The translations under genes were made by a program, and so were the position numbers. Positions 16,372-24,591 of a DNA stretch of 64,000 bases are shown here, one piece after another. The notes beneath the pieces are model-generated. The model did no database searches and was not told the DNA's origin. It worked only from the letters and a program-made list of their open reading frames with translations. Positions within the stretch are counted from its first letter, which is position 1, and every line of letters starts with the position of its first letter. The stretch comes from Myxococcales bacterium (GTDB taxonomy: Bacteria > Myxococcota_A > SURF-8), in assembly GCA_003598065.1 (NCBI GenBank), contig QZKR01000152.1:1-64000 (forward strand), written 5' to 3'.

Positions 16372-18453
16372 ATGGAACAAGCGGCGCACCTGACGATGGG
16401 GACGACAAGCACATGGCTCTTTCTGGCGGCGCTCGTCGTGGGCCTGGGCGTTTTCTTGTATGTCTTCTATTACCGCCTGCAGATTATGCTCTTGGGCGGC
16501 TCCGACAACCGCTTCGAGCTGCTCAAGACCCGCATCTGGTACACCATCAAGTACGCCTTCGGTCAGGCGCGCATGCCCGACGAGCTTTCCGCCGGCATCC
16601 TGCACATCCTGATCTTCGTCGGCTTCATGACGCTTTCCATCCGCACGATCGTCATTTTCGGCCAGGGCTTCGGCGGAACGGCCTTCTCGATTTACGGCAT
16701 CCCCGTCCTCGGCTATTACCTCGGTCCGATTTACGCCGCGCTCAAGGAACTCGTCGTCATCGGCGTGCTGATCGGCTGCGCCGGCTTCGCCTGGCGGCGC
16801 ATCGTCTCCAAGCCGGTGCGGATGCAGAACATCCCGGTCGTCGAGCCGGTGCTGATTCTCACCTGGATCTCCGGCTTGATGGTGGCCGACATTTTCCTCG
16901 AAGCCGGCCTGCATGCGATGGGCTTCCACGAGGAAGGCTTCATCAAGACCGTCCCCGGCCTCGGCTCGCTGGTTGCGCCGCTGTTCAACGAAGACAACGG
17001 CAAGACGGTCTGGGAGATCGGCGTCTGGGCGCACAGCGTGATGATTCTCATCTTCCTGAACTACCTGCCCTTCGGGAAGCACTTCCACATCATCACCGCC
17101 ATTCCCAACGTCTTCTTCGCCAACCTGAATCCTTACGGCCGGCTGCGGCCGATCCTCGACATCGAGGAGCGTTTCGAAAAGATGGACCAGGACCCGAACG
17201 TCTCCATCGGCTACAAGAACGTCGAGCAGTACGCCTGGAAGGAAATCCTCGATTTCTACTCCTGCACCGAATGCGGCCGTTGCGTGCCGTTCTGCCCGGC
17301 CTGGGCGACGCAGAAGCCTCTGTCGCTCAAGCGCGTCAACAAAGAGAGCAAGCATCACATGTACGAGCGCGCCCCCTACCTGCTCGGCAAGAAGGTGGGG
17401 CCGGACGGCAAGGCCGCCGAGTACGAAGGGCCGCAGACGGCCGGCGGGGCGATCGAGAAAGAAACGATCTGGGCCTGCACGCTCTGCCGCGACTGCGAGG
17501 AGCGCTGCCCGGTGCTCATCGAGCAGGTGCCGCGCATCGTCGATCTGCGCCGCCATCTGGTAATGATGGAAGGCGACATCCCCTCGGAGTTGAACAACAC
17601 CTTCCGCGGCTGGGAACGCAACTCCAACCCCTGGAGCCTGGGCTACGACAAGCGCGGCGAATGGATCACCGAAGACCTGGGCGTCCAGACGCTCGCCGAG
17701 AACGCCGACGTCGATTACCTCTTCTACGTCGGCTGCATGGGCAGCTTCGACGACCGCTCGACGCGCGTCACCAAGGCGCTCTGCAAAATCCTCAAGGCGG
17801 CGGGCGTCCGTTTCGGCGTGCTGGGCATGGAGGAACAGTGCTGCGGCGAGACGGCGCGGCGGCTGGGCAACGAATTTTTGGGCCAGATGCTCGTCAAGGC
17901 CAACATCGAGACGATGCAGAACTACAAGGTCAAGAAGGTGATCTGCTTCTGCCCGCACTGCTTCAACACGCTGAAGAACGAATACGCCGACTTCGGGATG
18001 AAATTCGAGGAAGTCTGGCACGCCGCCGACTTCGTGGCCAAGCTGCTGCGCGACGGCAAGATCAAGGTCAAGGCCGACGGCCTGGGCGACGTGGCGTTCC
18101 ACGATCCCTGCTTCCTGGGCCGTTACAATGGCGTCTACGAGGCCCCGCGCGATCTGTTGAAGGCGGCGGGGGCCACGGTGCGCGATCCGTCCCTGGCGCG
18201 CCACCGCTCTTTCTGCTGCGGCGCGGGCGGCGGGCGGATGTGGATGGAGGAGGCCAAGCCGCGCGTCAACGACATGCGCTTCAAGGAGATCATGGACACC
18301 ACGGGCGGCCCGAAGCTGATCGGCGTGTCCTGTCCCTACTGCCTGACGATGATCCTCGACGGCTCCAAGAACGCCAACATGGAGGACAACGTCAAGATCA
18401 AGGACGTGCTGGAACTGGTCGCGGAGCGGCTGGACACGGGCGCAGACGCGTAA
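16372..18453 (+). CDS. Membrane-bound HdrD-like iron-sulfur oxidoreductase (EtfAB:quinone type)
   Basis: A 693-residue inner-membrane protein. Residues 1-250 contain about six helices of the NarI/DsrM type, likely binding haem b. Two [4Fe-4S] ferredoxin motifs follow (CTECGRCVPFCP near 297; CTLCRDCEERCP near 368), then two CCG domains (GCMGSF with EQCCGE near 453-485; DPCFLGRYNG with FCCGAGGGRMWMEE near 577-615). This layout matches the fused heterodisulfide-reductase-like proteins proposed to pass electrons from electron-transfer flavoprotein to menaquinone during acyl-CoA oxidation in delta-type anaerobes. No etfAB genes lie in this window, so the electron donor is inferred. A GGAGAGGA ribosome site precedes the ATG. 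A hairpin at 18496 may terminate it. Confidence 0.88.
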   Translation: MEQAAHLTMGTTSTWLFLAALVVGLGVFLYVFYYRLQIMLLGGSDNRFELLKTRIWYTIKYAFGQARMPDELSAGILHILIFVGFMTLSIRTIVIFGQGFGGTAFSIYGIPVLGYYLGPIYAALKELVVIGVLIGCAGFAWRRIVSKPVRMQNIPVVEPVLILTWISGLMVADIFLEAGLHAMGFHEEGFIKTVPGLGSLVAPLFNEDNGKTVWEIGVWAHSVMILIFLNYLPFGKHFHIITAIPNVFFANLNPYGRLRPILDIEERFEKMDQDPNVSIGYKNVEQYAWKEILDFYSCTECGRCVPFCPAWATQKPLSLKRVNKESKHHMYERAPYLLGKKVGPDGKAAEYEGPQTAGGAIEKETIWACTLCRDCEERCPVLIEQVPRIVDLRRHLVMMEGDIPSELNNTFRGWERNSNPWSLGYDKRGEWITEDLGVQTLAENADVDYLFYVGCMGSFDDRSTRVTKALCKILKAAGVRFGVLGMEEQCCGETARRLGNEFLGQMLVKANIETMQNYKVKKVICFCPHCFNTLKNEYADFGMKFEEVWHAADFVAKLLRDGKIKVKADGLGDVAFHDPCFLGRYNGVYEAPRDLLKAAGATVRDPSLARHRSFCCGAGGGRMWMEEAKPRVNDMRFKEIMDTTGGPKLIGVSCPYCLTMILDGSKNANMEDNVKIKDVLELVAERLDTGADA

Positions 18454-18495
18454 GTTTTTTGGCGTCATATCCCATCGGTTTCAATGCCTCTGGCT

Positions 18496-18519
18496 GGAGT
18501 AGGCGCCAGAGCCTACTTC
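18496..18519. repeat. Short palindrome of the GGAGTAGG/GGAGCAGG type
   Basis: AGTAGGC and GCCTACT pair over 7 bp around a 6-nt loop, 43 bp after the HdrD-like stop codon. The sequence TGGAGTAGG resembles the dispersed TGGAGCAGG hairpins at 5697, 5757 and 46875. It could also terminate transcription, though the following T content is low. The rest of 18454-18769 is comparatively AT-rich and shows no gene. Confidence 0.5.
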
Positions 18520-18595
18520 GGATTATTACCTAGAAAAACCAGCCACTTAAAAAGCCGCAGGTAAATGGGAATCCAAGCCCGACCCCCCAAATACT

Positions 18596-18613
18596 GTATT
18601 CACATCTGAATAC
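18596..18613 (+). promoter_or_regulatory. Candidate operator upstream of the phosphate operon
   Basis: A perfect 7-bp inverted repeat GTATTCA-CATC-TGAATAC in the AT-rich leader 156 bp before the DUF47 gene. Its position would suit a regulator of the DUF47-PiT operon. No second copy was seen, so this is only a candidate. Confidence 0.3.
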
Positions 18614-18769
18614 TTCCAATTCCTAACAATAATCTAACTTGTCTTTAGTAAGGATCTAACTATTGTCCTATGGCGAAGCTTTTCTTCCTTCGGGTGTTCC
18701 TTCCCGAGTCCGCGTGTCATCAGAAGGGGTGTCGGGGCTTTCCGACCACGAAAAAAACGCGAGGCGACG

Positions 18770-19396
18770 ATGTTCAACCGACTGCTGCCCAAAAATTTAG
18801 GCTTTTTTGACCTCTTCGAACGCCACGCCCAGCACGCCTGCGAGGCCGCGCAAGCCATGCAGGAAGCGCTCAAGGCGCTTCCTAACAAGGCCCAAATTCA
18901 GTGCGTGCAGGAGTGCGAGCACCAGTGCGACGACGTCGCCCATATGACGATCGAGCTGATGCGCAAGACGTTCATCACGCCCTTCGACCGGGAGGAGATC
19001 CGACATCTGATCTCGAAGATGGACGACGTGGCGGATTACGTGGACGCGGCGGCTACGCGCCTGGATCTTTTCGAGGTGAAAGAGGCGCCGAAGGAGCTTA
19101 AGGAGATCTGCGACGTGCTGGTGCGCGCCCAGAAAGAGGTGCTGAAGACCATGAAGCTGCTTCGCAACATGAAAAACACCCAGGAGCTCCAGGACGTCCT
19201 GAAGAACATCAACAGCCTGGAGAATGAAGGAGACCGGCTGCACCGCGCCGGGCTGGTGGCCCTTTTCCAAGGCGACGTGGACCCGCTCACCGTCATCAAG
19301 CTGAAGGACATCTACAGCATGCTGGAGGAGGCCGTCGATAGCTGCGAGGACGTCGCCCACGTCGTCGAGGGAATCATCATCGAGCACGTCGGCTGA
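18770..19396 (+). CDS. DUF47 family phosphate transport regulator (PhoU-like)
   Basis: A 208-residue helical cytosolic protein of the DUF47/TIGR00153 family, related to PhoU. It shows the paired four-helix-bundle repeats with acidic metal-binding signatures: CEHQCDDVAHMTIELM near residue 50, DREEIRHLISKMDDVADYVD near 75, NEGDRLHRAGL near 152 and LEEAVDSCEDVAHVVE near the end. These proteins sit beside PiT transporters and are thought to limit their activity. The pit gene starts 12 bp downstream, so the two form an operon. Confidence 0.93.
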   Translation: MFNRLLPKNLGFFDLFERHAQHACEAAQAMQEALKALPNKAQIQCVQECEHQCDDVAHMTIELMRKTFITPFDREEIRHLISKMDDVADYVDAAATRLDLFEVKEAPKELKEICDVLVRAQKEVLKTMKLLRNMKNTQELQDVLKNINSLENEGDRLHRAGLVALFQGDVDPLTVIKLKDIYSMLEEAVDSCEDVAHVVEGIIIEHVG

Positions 19397-19408
19397 CGGG
19401 GCTGCGCC

Positions 19409-20488
19409 ATGGAACCCCTCACGCTCATCATCGTCGGCACGCTGCTCGCCCTGAGCTTCGATTTTCTCAACGGCTTGAACGACGCCGCCAACTCGATCGC
19501 CACCGTCGTTTCGACGCGCGTCCTGTCGCCCCGCGTGGCGGTGCTCTGGGCGGCCATGTTCAACTTGATAGGCGCTTTCGTTTTCGGCGTCTCGGTGGCG
19601 GCCACGATCGGCAAGGGGATCATCGACCCCTCCATCGTCACTCCCACGCTCATCCTGGGCGCGCTGGTGGGAGGCATCGTCTGGACCCACATCTGCACCA
19701 CCTTCGGCCTTCCCATCAGCGTTTCCCACTCCCTCATCGGCGGCCTGTGCGGCGCGGGGTTCGTGCGCGGCGGGTTCGACGCGATGGTCTGGTCTGGAAT
19801 CGGCAAAGTCGCTTTGTTCATCGTCTTGTCTCCGATCATCGGCATGGTGCTCGGGGGACTTTTAATGGTGGCCTGCCACTGGATTTTCCGGAATGTGACC
19901 AAGCGGAAGGTGGAGACCCTTTCGCGCAAGATGCAGCTGCTTTCGTCCGCCGTCTTCGCCCTGGGCCACGGAACCAACGACGCCCAGAAAACGATGGGCA
20001 TCATTACGGTGCTCCTCTTCTCTGCGGGCTTCTTCACTCCCGGTTTTCAGGAGCAGCACCAGCTGCCGCTCTGGGCGACCGAGATCCTCTACGCCGGCGC
20101 CGCGCCGCTTGGCGACGGCTTTCCGGCCCGCATCCCGACCTGGATCATCGCCTCCTGCACGCTGGCTATCGCCCTCGGCACCTGGGCGGGCGGCTGGAAG
20201 GTCATCCGGACGGTGGGAATAAAGCTCACCCGCTTGCGCCCGATCGGCGGCTTCGCCGCCGAGACCGGCGGCGGCCTCACGGTGCTCCTGGCCTCCCTGA
20301 CCGGCATCCCGGTGAGCACCACGCACACGATCGCCGGCAGCATCGCCGGCGTGGGGATGGTCACCAGCCTGGGAGCGGTGCGCTGGGGCGTGGCGAAGCA
20401 TATCGTCTGGGCCTGGGTGCTGACGATCCCGGTCTCGGCCCTCGTCGGCGCGCTCACCTATAAGCTGCTCCTCTGGGCGGGCATCTAA
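19409..20488 (+). CDS. pit: PiT family inorganic phosphate transporter
   Basis: A 359-residue inner-membrane protein with about ten helices, a low-affinity cation-coupled phosphate permease. The two inverted-repeat signatures of the family are present: FDFLNGLNDAANSIATVVST near residue 20 and ALGHGTNDAQKTMGIITVLL near 187. The later GIPVSTTHTIAGSIAGVG matches the repeat of GLPISVSHSLIGGLCGAG. Encoded directly after its DUF47 partner. It is complete, and its length fits the shorter bacterial PiT proteins. Confidence 0.95.
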   Translation: MEPLTLIIVGTLLALSFDFLNGLNDAANSIATVVSTRVLSPRVAVLWAAMFNLIGAFVFGVSVAATIGKGIIDPSIVTPTLILGALVGGIVWTHICTTFGLPISVSHSLIGGLCGAGFVRGGFDAMVWSGIGKVALFIVLSPIIGMVLGGLLMVACHWIFRNVTKRKVETLSRKMQLLSSAVFALGHGTNDAQKTMGIITVLLFSAGFFTPGFQEQHQLPLWATEILYAGAAPLGDGFPARIPTWIIASCTLAIALGTWAGGWKVIRTVGIKLTRLRPIGGFAAETGGGLTVLLASLTGIPVSTTHTIAGSIAGVGMVTSLGAVRWGVAKHIVWAWVLTIPVSALVGALTYKLLLWAGI

Positions 20489-20522
20489 GCGGAAGCGGTG
20501 TTACAATTTATCATCCATGGAC

Positions 20523-20553
20523 GTGTGGCATAGTTTCACGACCGAAGGTCGGG
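20523..20553 (-). repeat. Dispersed palindromic repeat copy
   Basis: Reverse complement of the repeat at 134-164, with roughly 27 of 31 positions shared, including CGACC-GAA-GGTCG. It lies immediately upstream of the higBA promoter and marks the left edge of the small accessory island. Confidence 0.65.
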
Positions 20554-20565
20554 AATATTTCTGTC

Positions 20566-20593
20566 TTGCATGATTGCCGGGAAATCGTATAAT
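20566..20593 (+). promoter_or_regulatory. Promoter of the higBA operon
   Basis: TTGCAT at 20566-20571 and a perfect TATAAT at 20588-20593 with a 16-bp spacer, followed 18 bp later by the GTG start of higB. HigA-type antitoxins usually repress at this position. Confidence 0.7.
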
Positions 20594-20611
20594 CCTCTTC
20601 AGGGGGTGAGC

Positions 20612-20905
20612 GTGATTCGATCCTTCGGCGACAGGCGCACTGAAGCGCTGTTTCACGGCCAGATGAGCCGGGATGTCGGCCGCCTGCCTTCCGACTTGGT
20701 TCTCGCGACGTTCCGAAAACTCGACATGCTGAACGCCGCCGCGCACCTCCAGGATTTGCGTTCTCCTCCCGGCAATCGGCTGGAAGCGCTGAAAGGCGAT
20801 CTCAAGGGGCGCTACAGCATTCGGGTCAACGACCGTTGGCGTCTGGTCTTTCGCTGGCAGCAGGACGCCGCGTGGGACGTGACATTGATGGACTATCACG
20901 GCTAG
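20612..20905 (+). CDS. higB: HigB-like toxin (RelE/ParE superfamily)
   Basis: A 97-residue toxin that, in its family, cleaves mRNA on the ribosome. The sequence begins IRSFGDRRTEALFHG, the usual HigB start. The core RSPPGNRLEALKGDLKGRYSIRVNDRWRLVFRW carries the basic and aromatic residues of the active surface, and it ends VTLMDYHG. The GTG at 20612 is preferred because AGGGGGT lies at the right spacing and homologs start here; upstream codons to 20570 would run into the promoter. The toxin-first order and the 9-bp gap to higA are typical of higBA. Confidence 0.93.
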   Translation: MIRSFGDRRTEALFHGQMSRDVGRLPSDLVLATFRKLDMLNAAAHLQDLRSPPGNRLEALKGDLKGRYSIRVNDRWRLVFRWQQDAAWDVTLMDYHG

Positions 20906-20914
20906 GAGGCCGGC

Positions 20915-21205
20915 ATGCTTCCCGAAAACCGTATCCCCACCCATCCGGGCGAAATTCTCCTGGAAGAATTTTTGAAGCCCCTCGGTCTGACGCAGGTGGC
21001 TTTTGCCCGGCACATCGGCATCCCCTTGCAGCGGGTCAATGAAATCATTCGCGGCAAGCGGGGCGTCACGCCGGAGACGGCCTGGCTCTTCTCCAGAGCG
21101 CTCAAAACGACTCCCGAATTCTGGATGAATTTGCAGATGGCCTACGATCTGGCCAGGGCAAGGCCAGGCAAAAGCGTCGGGCCGATCGATAGGGCAGCGC
21201 CGTAG
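20915..21205 (+). CDS. higA: HigA antitoxin, HTH XRE family
   Basis: A 96-residue DNA-binding antitoxin. The family opening NRIPTHPGEILLEEFLKPLG is followed by the helix-turn-helix LTQVAFARHIGIPLQRVNEIIRG and the typical KRGVTPETAWLFSRALKTTPEFWMNLQMAYDL. It neutralises HigB and represses the operon promoter at 20566-20593. The last residues (GKSVGPIDRAAP) vary in the family. Confidence 0.94.
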   Translation: MLPENRIPTHPGEILLEEFLKPLGLTQVAFARHIGIPLQRVNEIIRGKRGVTPETAWLFSRALKTTPEFWMNLQMAYDLARARPGKSVGPIDRAAP

Positions 21206-21273
21206 GTGCGTCTGCGCGTCGTTTCCTGGAGTTAATGCGCGTGGTGATGGCAGACCCCCAAAAGGCCTGTCGT

Positions 21274-22227
21274 CTATTCCAATTCCAGACGGTCTTGCAA
21301 AAATTTTGCTATCCCGGCCTTTCTGTCAAAATTCCCGTTCGCTATCTCTTTCACTTGAGGATCGTCTAAATTTTTATCTGCCACTTCCGGGAAAATCAAT
21401 CTTATAGCGGTCATCAGTTCTCGGTCACGTACGTTAAACGCTGTCCCATATATATCTGCCTTAATTTTGTTCTTGCCGTCAAAACCTAATCTGTTTAAAT
21501 TCACCTCATCGTACCCAAACCCAAGAAAATAAACTAACTGCGCTTGTTCAATAAGGGCCTTGGCTTCCTGAAGCTCAGGGCTTTCCCCGGCTCTCTCCTC
21601 TGTCATAATCCGGATCTTACTCATGCTTTGCTGCAAATCATAGCTAAAATATGGGCCTTCCCCTGAATACACAATATCGCCGAGTTGACCATAAACATGA
21701 ATTATTTTTAATTTCTTCAAGATATCCGCAACAATATCATCAGCCATCTTGGATCGATTTTTCATAGTTGTATATAGAAACTGTTCAAGGGATCGATCAT
21801 AGTTGAAAGTGATAAATGAGATGTTATTATCCGGCAGGCGATCCGGCGGAGACCCCTTGAGAAGAAGACCATTAAGTAAATAGCCATACCAGTCTTCTTC
21901 ACTGTTTATAAAAAGCGGCTCCTTGAATTCATATCGGTGTAAAACTGCAGATAGTGCCATCTTGCCAATACTTTCAAATTCCTTGCGATCCTCTAAAAAT
22001 CGATCCACAGACAAAGGTTTAGAATATTTTAAAGCACTAGTAAACTCGCCCTTAAGTTTTCCAGGATTATCAGTACCAAAATAAATACCTATCATTCTTT
22101 TGTCTTCTTCGTTTCTAGAATGCCACGATTTACTTATTATTTCGGTCATCAATTCGCTAGCTATTTGAAAACCATATGGCTTGCTCGCCCCTGCCCCGAG
22201 AATAAATACCGTAGGCTTTTGTATCAT
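21274..22227 (-). CDS. SIR2-like domain protein, putative NAD-consuming defence factor
   Basis: A 317-residue cytosolic protein with the solo SIR2-like Rossmann fold. Visible signatures are TVFILGAGASKPYG at the N-terminus, ISFITFNYDRSLEQFL near residue 140, IHVYGQLGD near 180 (catalytic His position) and VYFLGFGYDEVNLNRLGF near 245. In anti-phage systems such domains deplete NAD, but a standalone protein could also be a deacylase or a non-catalytic relative. The ATG at 22227 starts the family N-terminus. The gene is markedly richer in A/T than all its neighbours, which indicates recent transfer. It sits next to higBA and between palindromic repeats. Confidence 0.8.
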   Translation of the reverse strand: MIQKPTVFILGAGASKPYGFQIASELMTEIISKSWHSRNEEDKRMIGIYFGTDNPGKLKGEFTSALKYSKPLSVDRFLEDRKEFESIGKMALSAVLHRYEFKEPLFINSEEDWYGYLLNGLLLKGSPPDRLPDNNISFITFNYDRSLEQFLYTTMKNRSKMADDIVADILKKLKIIHVYGQLGDIVYSGEGPYFSYDLQQSMSKIRIMTEERAGESPELQEAKALIEQAQLVYFLGFGYDEVNLNRLGFDGKNKIKADIYGTAFNVRDRELMTAIRLIFPEVADKNLDDPQVKEIANGNFDRKAGIAKFLQDRLELE

Positions 22228-22262
22228 GGAGCCTATTCCTATCACACAGAAGTTATAAGATC

Positions 22263-22336
22263 GTGTGCCATGCTTTGCTTGCAAAGCATGAAAGGGCCGT
22301 TAAAGACACATGGCTTGCAAGCAAGCCATGGCACAC
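22263..22336. repeat. Three-way-junction palindromic element
   Basis: An outer inverted repeat GTGTGCCATG (22263-22272) and CATGGCACAC (22327-22336) encloses two hairpins: CATGCTTTGC/GCAAAGCATG (22269-22290, overlapping the outer arm) and TGGCTTGC/GCAAGCCA (22311-22328). It lies upstream of the SIR2-like gene and downstream of glyA, marking the right edge of the island. The outer arm matches that at 5583-5654. Confidence 0.8.
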
Positions 22337-22367
22337 ATCCTGAATTACCATAAATACAGCGGAATTC

Positions 22368-23669
22368 CTACTCCCCTCCCACCTCATACGCGCCGGCGCG
22401 CTGGTCCTGCTCGCAAAGGCGGCGCAGGACGCCGGGATAGATCGGGAAGCGGTCGGCGAGATCCAGGGTCAGGTTGCGAAGCTGGCGCAAGAGCGTCTCG
22501 TCCTGCGGGTTGTCCAGCGCGGCGGCGATGATCCCCGCCAGGTCGCGGAAATCCTCTTCCTTCATGCCGCGCGTCGTCATCGCCGGCGCGCCCAGGCGGA
22601 TGCCGCTCGATTTGGTGGGCGGCAGCGGGTCGTAGGGGATCTGGTTGTTGTTCACCGTGACGCCGACGCGGTCGAGGATGTGCGCCGCGTCGATGCCGCT
22701 GAGCTTGCGGCTGCTAAGATCGACGATCACCATGTGGTTGTCCGTCCCGCCCGTGACCAGCCGGAAGCCGCGCTGCGCCAGCCCCTCGGCGAGCGCCTTG
22801 GCGTTTCTCAGAATCTGCTCCTGATAGTGCTTGAACCCCGGCGCGAGCGCCTCCTTGAAGGCCACCGCCTTGCCGGCGATGACGTGCATCAGCGGCCCGC
22901 CCTGCAGGCCGGGGAAGATCGCGCTGTCGATCGCCTTGGCGTACCGCTCCTTGCAGAGGATCACCCCGCCGCGCGGGCCGCGCAGCGTCTTGTGCGTCGT
23001 GGTGGTCACGAAGTCGCAATGCGGCACGGGGTCCGGATGCAGCCCGGCGGCCACCGGCCCGGCGATGTGGGCGATGTCGGCCATCAGGTACGCGCCGACG
23101 TCCCTGGCGATGGCGGCGAAGGCGGCGAAATCGATCTGGCGCGGGTAGGACGAGGCCCCGACGACGATCAGCTTCGGCCTGCTCTCGTGGGCGATCCGCT
23201 CCACCTCGGCCATGTCGATGCGCTCCGTCTCGCGCGAGACGCCGTAGCGGGCGATGTCGAAAAACTTCGCCGAGACGTTCTTCGGGTGGCCGTGGGAGAG
23301 GTGGCCGCCATGGTCGAGCGACATGCCCATGATCCGGTCGCCGGGGGAGAGCACGGCGAGGTAGACGGCCAGATTGGCCGAGGAGCCGCAGTGCGGCTGG
23401 ACGTTGGCGTGCTCCGCGCCGAAAAGCCGCCTGGCGCGCTCGATGGCCAGCCGTTCGGCGATGTCCACCTGCTCGCAGCCGCCGTAGTAGCGGCGGTCCG
23501 GGTAGCCTTCCGCGTACTTGTTGGTCATCACCATTCCCTGGGCCTCCAGCACGGCCAGGGAGGTGTAGTTTTCGCTGGCGATCAGCTCGATGTCCACCTG
23601 CTCGCGTCGCACTTCGCCCTTGGTCGCCTCGTAGATTTCCTTGTCCACGCGCCGCAACTCGTTGAGCAT
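22368..23669 (-). CDS. glyA: Serine hydroxymethyltransferase
   Basis: A 433-residue PLP enzyme that interconverts serine and glycine with tetrahydrofolate, feeding one-carbon metabolism. Family signatures are [18 protein letters not shown] near residue 27, [29 protein letters not shown], the PLP lysine segment [15 protein letters not shown] near 225, and [20 protein letters not shown]. The ATG at 23669 gives the usual start [11 protein letters not shown]. The length is typical. The rubrerythrin gene lies upstream on the same strand, separated by a palindromic element. Confidence 0.97.
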   Translation of the reverse strand: MLNELRRVDKEIYEATKGEVRREQVDIELIASENYTSLAVLEAQGMVMTNKYAEGYPDRRYYGGCEQVDIAERLAIERARRLFGAEHANVQPHCGSSANLAVYLAVLSPGDRIMGMSLDHGGHLSHGHPKNVSAKFFDIARYGVSRETERIDMAEVERIAHESRPKLIVVGASSYPRQIDFAAFAAIARDVGAYLMADIAHIAGPVAAGLHPDPVPHCDFVTTTTHKTLRGPRGGVILCKERYAKAIDSAIFPGLQGGPLMHVIAGKAVAFKEALAPGFKHYQEQILRNAKALAEGLAQRGFRLVTGGTDNHMVIVDLSSRKLSGIDAAHILDRVGVTVNNNQIPYDPLPPTKSSGIRLGAPAMTTRGMKEEDFRDLAGIIAAALDNPQDETLLRQLRNLTLDLADRFPIYPGVLRRLCEQDQRAGAYEVGGE

Positions 23670-23730
23670 CGAAACCTCCGAATCGGCCGCCGCCGGATCA
23701 TTCCGCTTGAGATCCCAATCGTCCGCCCTT

Positions 23731-23810
23731 CGATACGCCGCGCTCCGCGCGACACTCAGGGCGAACGGTTTTCCGTTCGTCCCGAGCAGGCCCCAAGGGG
23801 GCCGTATCGA
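23731..23810. repeat. Multi-hairpin palindromic element
   Basis: Outer arms CGATACG (23731-23737) and CGTATCG (23803-23809) enclose the hairpins GGGCGAACGG/CCGTTCGTCC (around TTTT, about 23759-23782) and GGCCCC/GGGGCC. It fills the gap between the rubrerythrin and glyA genes. Similar CGATACGC...ACTCAGGGCGAACGG elements are abundant intergenic repeats in many GC-rich genomes. It may terminate the rubrerythrin transcript. Confidence 0.7.
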
Positions 23811-23834
23811 GGGACCTAGGCACGGATCGGGCCG

Positions 23835-24320
23835 CTATTCGTCGTAATGCTGAAATTCCTGGGTCTCCAGGATGTTTTTCGGGTTGTCGATGAACTTGAG
23901 CAGGCTGTCGATCAGGTTGTAATGCCGCTGCTCCTCGCGCGCCAGCCGCTTCAAGAGCCCCTGCACCTCGGCGTCGTAAACCTTGAACGCCTCGCTCTCG
24001 TAGTGCCGGCGCGCCTTGTCTTCGAAGGCCAGGGCGGCGATCAGCACGTCCTGGATGCCGACCTCGTCGGAGAGGAAGTTGAGGTTGTTCATCACCGTCT
24101 GCTGGATCACGTCGCGGATGTGGTGGAAGGACTGGGTGGGCTTGAATTCCCGCGCCGCGCCGGCCTTGATCTGCTTGAGGAAGTCGGCGTGCCGCAGTTC
24201 GTCGGCGGCGAGGTCCGAAAGGATCGCCTTGACGGCCGGGTGCGTCGCCTTGGCGGCGTGCTCGGCGTAAAACTTGTTGCCCCGATACTCGAAATCGATC
24301 GCCTGATCCAGAATGTCCAT
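23835..24320 (-). CDS. Rubrerythrin-like di-iron protein without rubredoxin domain
   Basis: A 161-residue cytosolic ferritin-like four-helix protein. The paired di-iron ligands are in place: EYRGNKFYAEHA and ADELRHADFLKQ in the first helix pair, then FEDKARRHYE and AREEQRHYNLID in the second. The C-terminal rubredoxin-like CxxC domain of classical rubrerythrin is missing. Such proteins reduce peroxide in anaerobes and microaerophiles. The ATG at 24320 has AAGGAG at good spacing; an in-frame ATG further up at 24383 would add an Arg-rich stretch unlike the family. It is divergent from the acyl-CoA reductase-like pair. Confidence 0.9.
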   Translation of the reverse strand: MDILDQAIDFEYRGNKFYAEHAAKATHPAVKAILSDLAADELRHADFLKQIKAGAAREFKPTQSFHHIRDVIQQTVMNNLNFLSDEVGIQDVLIAALAFEDKARRHYESEAFKVYDAEVQGLLKRLAREEQRHYNLIDSLLKFIDNPKNILETQEFQHYDE

Positions 24321-24591
24321 CGCCTGACTCCTTGGGGATGGCGTCGCCGGACGCGTCCGCCCGACCCGCCGAAACAGGATCATTTAGTAATCAGACCTCT
24401 CTTGCGCCGCTCTTTTTACCCTACAACGCCCCGCCGGGCAAGGGAAAAGGGCAGGAGGAGAGACGACGAAAGACGGGCGATGCGGCGATTTCCGTTCGTT
24501 CCCGTCTTGCGCATCCGTCGCCGATCGTGTAAGCATTACGCGTCTGGTATTGAAGTTCCGTCCGATCCACATCTGCGTTCCGGAGGCTGCC

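Noticed and set aside
18596-18613. Pho box for the phosphate operon
   Set aside because: The palindrome GTATTCA/TGAATAC does not show the direct 7-bp repeats of a Pho box, so it is only listed as an unassigned operator candidate.
20570-20611. Extended N-terminus of the HigB toxin from ATG 20570
   Set aside because: The extra codons overlap the promoter (20566-20593), and the GTG at 20612 has a good ribosome site and the family N-terminus.
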